DNA of 7,509 nucleotides, from assembly GCA_009705075.1 (NCBI GenBank), contig WLCY01000024.1, positions 1-7,509 on the forward strand, read 5' to 3'. Origin of the DNA: Actinomycetota bacterium. Lineage in GTDB: Bacteria > Actinomycetota > Actinomycetes > Nanopelagicales > Nanopelagicaceae. The notes under the pieces are model-generated. The model made no database searches. It was given only the letters and a program-made list of their open reading frames with translations, and was not told the origin of the DNA. Position 1 is the first letter of the stretch, and the number at the start of each line of letters is the position of its first letter. The translations under genes and the position numbers were made by a program. Shown here piece after piece: positions 5,876 to 7,509 of this stretch.

Positions 5876-7509
5876 ATGAGCGCCGCGCAAAGTAACCTGA
5901 GTATTCAGGATGAAATAAGCGCGGCAATTCTGCAGGTTCTGCGCGATGCGCAGGCACAATTGAATTGTGAGATTCCAACATCTCTAACCTTGGATCGCCC
6001 CAAGAATCGCGATCATGGCGATTACGCAACTTCGATTGCTCTTGCCTTGACTAAAGCATCTGGCCTAGCACCGCGCAAGATTGCAGAAATTATTCAAGCA
6101 GGCTTGCAGGCTCGTACCGATATCGCTGCAGTTGAAATTGCTGGTCCAGGCTTTGTAAACATAACTCTCGCAAAGAGCAGCCAAGGCGGCGTGATTGCGA
6201 ACATCTTGGCTTCAGGTAAAAAATTTGGTCATGGCGAGAAATTAACTGGCGTATCAATTAACCTGGAATTTATTAGCGCAAATCCAACTGGTCCACTTCA
6301 TCTCGGACATACAAGATGGGCAGCAGTTGGCGATGCTCTTGGTCGAGTTCTTTCGGCTGCTGGCGCAAAAGTAACTCGCGAGTTCTATATAAATGATCGC
6401 GGCGTACAGATGGATAAATTCGGTGCTTCACTTCAGGCAGCAGCACTTGGTCAGCCACGTCCTGAGGATGGCTATCACGGTGCCTATATCGATGACCTGG
6501 CAACTGAAATTGTTTCAATTAATCCAGATATCTTGAAGTTATCAGGCGAAGAACAAACATTTGCTTTCCGTGATTTAGGTTATCGGCTTCAACTTGCCCA
6601 ACAACAAGGAGTATTGGATAAATTCGGAACTCACTTTGATGTCTGGTTCTCCGAGAAAAGTTTGTACGACAATAACTTTTTTGCGCACTGCCAAGAAGTA
6701 TTAAAGAAAAAAGGGCACGTTTATGAGTTAGATGGCGCAATCTGGCTACGGACTACTGATTTCGGTGATGACAAAGATCGGGTGATGGTTAAGTCAGATG
6801 GATCTATGGCTTACTTTGCATCGGATTCTGCTTATTACATCTCTAAGCGCGAACGTGGTTTTGATATTTGTATCTATATGTTGGGCGCCGATCATCATGG
6901 GTATACCGGTCGCCTGAAAGCACTTGCTGCATGTAATGGCGATGATCCTGAATATAACGTTGATGTATTAATTGGTCAGATGGTAAAAATCATGGAGGGC
7001 GGGGAAGAGGTAAAACTCTCCAAGCGCGCTGGCACGATAATCACTCTTGAAGAACTCGTGGAAAAAGTTGGCGTTGACGCTGCTAGATATACCTTGATTC
7101 GCTATCCAGTAGATACCCCGATGGTTATGGATGTAGACATTCTTCGCAGCAGAACAAATGAGAATCCGGTTTATTACGTGCAATATGCGCATGCTCGGAT
7201 CTGCGCAGTCCTACGTAATGCTGCAGATGTGGGAATTAAATATGGCGCAGATTTGATTCATCCCGAACTACTTGTGCATGAACGCGAACGTGAATTAATT
7301 GGTGCCCTTGGCGAATTCCCCCGAGTTGTAGCAGGGGCTGCCCAACTCCGTGAACCTCATCGAGTTGCTCGATATGTTGAAGAGCTTGCCGGCGTTTACC
7401 ATCGTTTTTATTCAGATTGTCGCGTCTTGCCTTTGGGTGATGAAACTCCAAGCGAGCTACATAGCGCCCGCGCTACCTTATGTTCTGCAACTGCTCAAGT
7501 GATTGCCAA
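5876..7509 (+). CDS. argS: Arginyl-tRNA synthetase, C-terminus cut by window edge
   Basis: The frame is open from ATG 5876 to the window end and gives 544 residues. Class I arginyl-tRNA synthetases charge tRNA-Arg with arginine using ATP, and unusually need the tRNA present for activation. The N-terminal Arg_tRNA_synt_N domain shows NRDHGDYATSIAL (44-56) and GPGFVNITL (90-98). The catalytic domain has the HIGH-type SANPTGPLHLGHTR (134-147; H142, H145), FYINDRG (170-176), LGADHHGYTGR (336-346) and the KMSKS-equivalent KLSKRAGT (380-387). The DALR anticodon-binding domain begins around NPVYYVQYAHARI (430-442), a standard ArgRS segment. Usual length is about 550-560 residues, so only some 10-20 residues are missing. 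The start is the first possible one because a TAG precedes it directly. It is essential and cytosolic. Its placement after xylA looks like simple adjacency rather than a functional pair. Confidence 0.97.
   Translation, partial: MSAAQSNLSIQDEISAAILQVLRDAQAQLNCEIPTSLTLDRPKNRDHGDYATSIALALTKASGLAPRKIAEIIQAGLQARTDIAAVEIAGPGFVNITLAKSSQGGVIANILASGKKFGHGEKLTGVSINLEFISANPTGPLHLGHTRWAAVGDALGRVLSAAGAKVTREFYINDRGVQMDKFGASLQAAALGQPRPEDGYHGAYIDDLATEIVSINPDILKLSGEEQTFAFRDLGYRLQLAQQQGVLDKFGTHFDVWFSEKSLYDNNFFAHCQEVLKKKGHVYELDGAIWLRTTDFGDDKDRVMVKSDGSMAYFASDSAYYISKRERGFDICIYMLGADHHGYTGRLKALAACNGDDPEYNVDVLIGQMVKIMEGGEEVKLSKRAGTIITLEELVEKVGVDAARYTLIRYPVDTPMVMDVDILRSRTNENPVYYVQYAHARICAVLRNAADVGIKYGADLIHPELLVHERERELIGALGEFPRVVAGAAQLREPHRVARYVEELAGVYHRFYSDCRVLPLGDETPSELHSARATLCSATAQVIA

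Noticed and set aside
6273..7451. Four minus-strand frames inside argS
   Set aside because: They are antisense to a full-length, highly conserved synthetase, and none has a recognisable domain or ribosome site.

Overview
The window reads as chromosomal DNA of a free-living actinobacterium with an unusually modest GC content (mid-40s percent by eye). The main lineage clues are a xylose isomerase that aligns residue for residue with the Streptomyces-type class I enzymes, an actinobacterial-type arginyl-tRNA synthetase, and two genes that lack a Shine-Dalgarno sequence but carry a -10-like box 6-7 nt before the start codon (leaderless pattern). A streamlined freshwater lineage such as Nanopelagicales (acI) would fit, but this is inference. 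No insertion sequence, integrase, CRISPR array or phage gene is visible.

Layout. (1) 1-394, +: the C-terminal part of an RdgB/HAM1 nucleotide-pool cleaning pyrophosphatase, cut by the window edge. (2) 482-1321, +: a single-pass membrane protein with a histone-H1-like lysine-rich repeat N-terminus, a transmembrane helix, an acidic linker and a fibronectin-III-like C-terminus. (3) 3874-1326, -: a two-gene unit, first a long alanine/glutamate-rich coiled-coil protein with a lysine-rich tail, then, 5 nt downstream, an acyltransferase-3/SGNH membrane O-acyltransferase. This unit converges on the lysine-repeat gene, leaving 4 nt between the two stop codons, and a 37-nt imperfect hairpin sits there. 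(4) 4006-4482, +: a small DinB-fold protein divergent from the coiled-coil gene and probably leaderless. (5) 4592-4509, -: tRNA-Leu(UAG) with an encoded CCA. (6) 4696-5847, +: xylose isomerase xylA with all catalytic and metal residues. (7) 5876 to the window end, +: argS, nearly complete, probably leaderless.

Most of the window is housekeeping (rdgB, tRNA-Leu, argS) or simple catabolism (xylA). The least explained part is the envelope-flavoured centre, roughly 480-3900. There a polycationic membrane-anchored protein, a polycationic-tailed coiled-coil protein and a membrane acyltransferase are clustered. A role at the cell envelope or at the nucleoid-membrane interface is a reasonable hypothesis, but nothing in the sequence proves that the three work together. 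No stretch longer than 300 bases lacks a gene.
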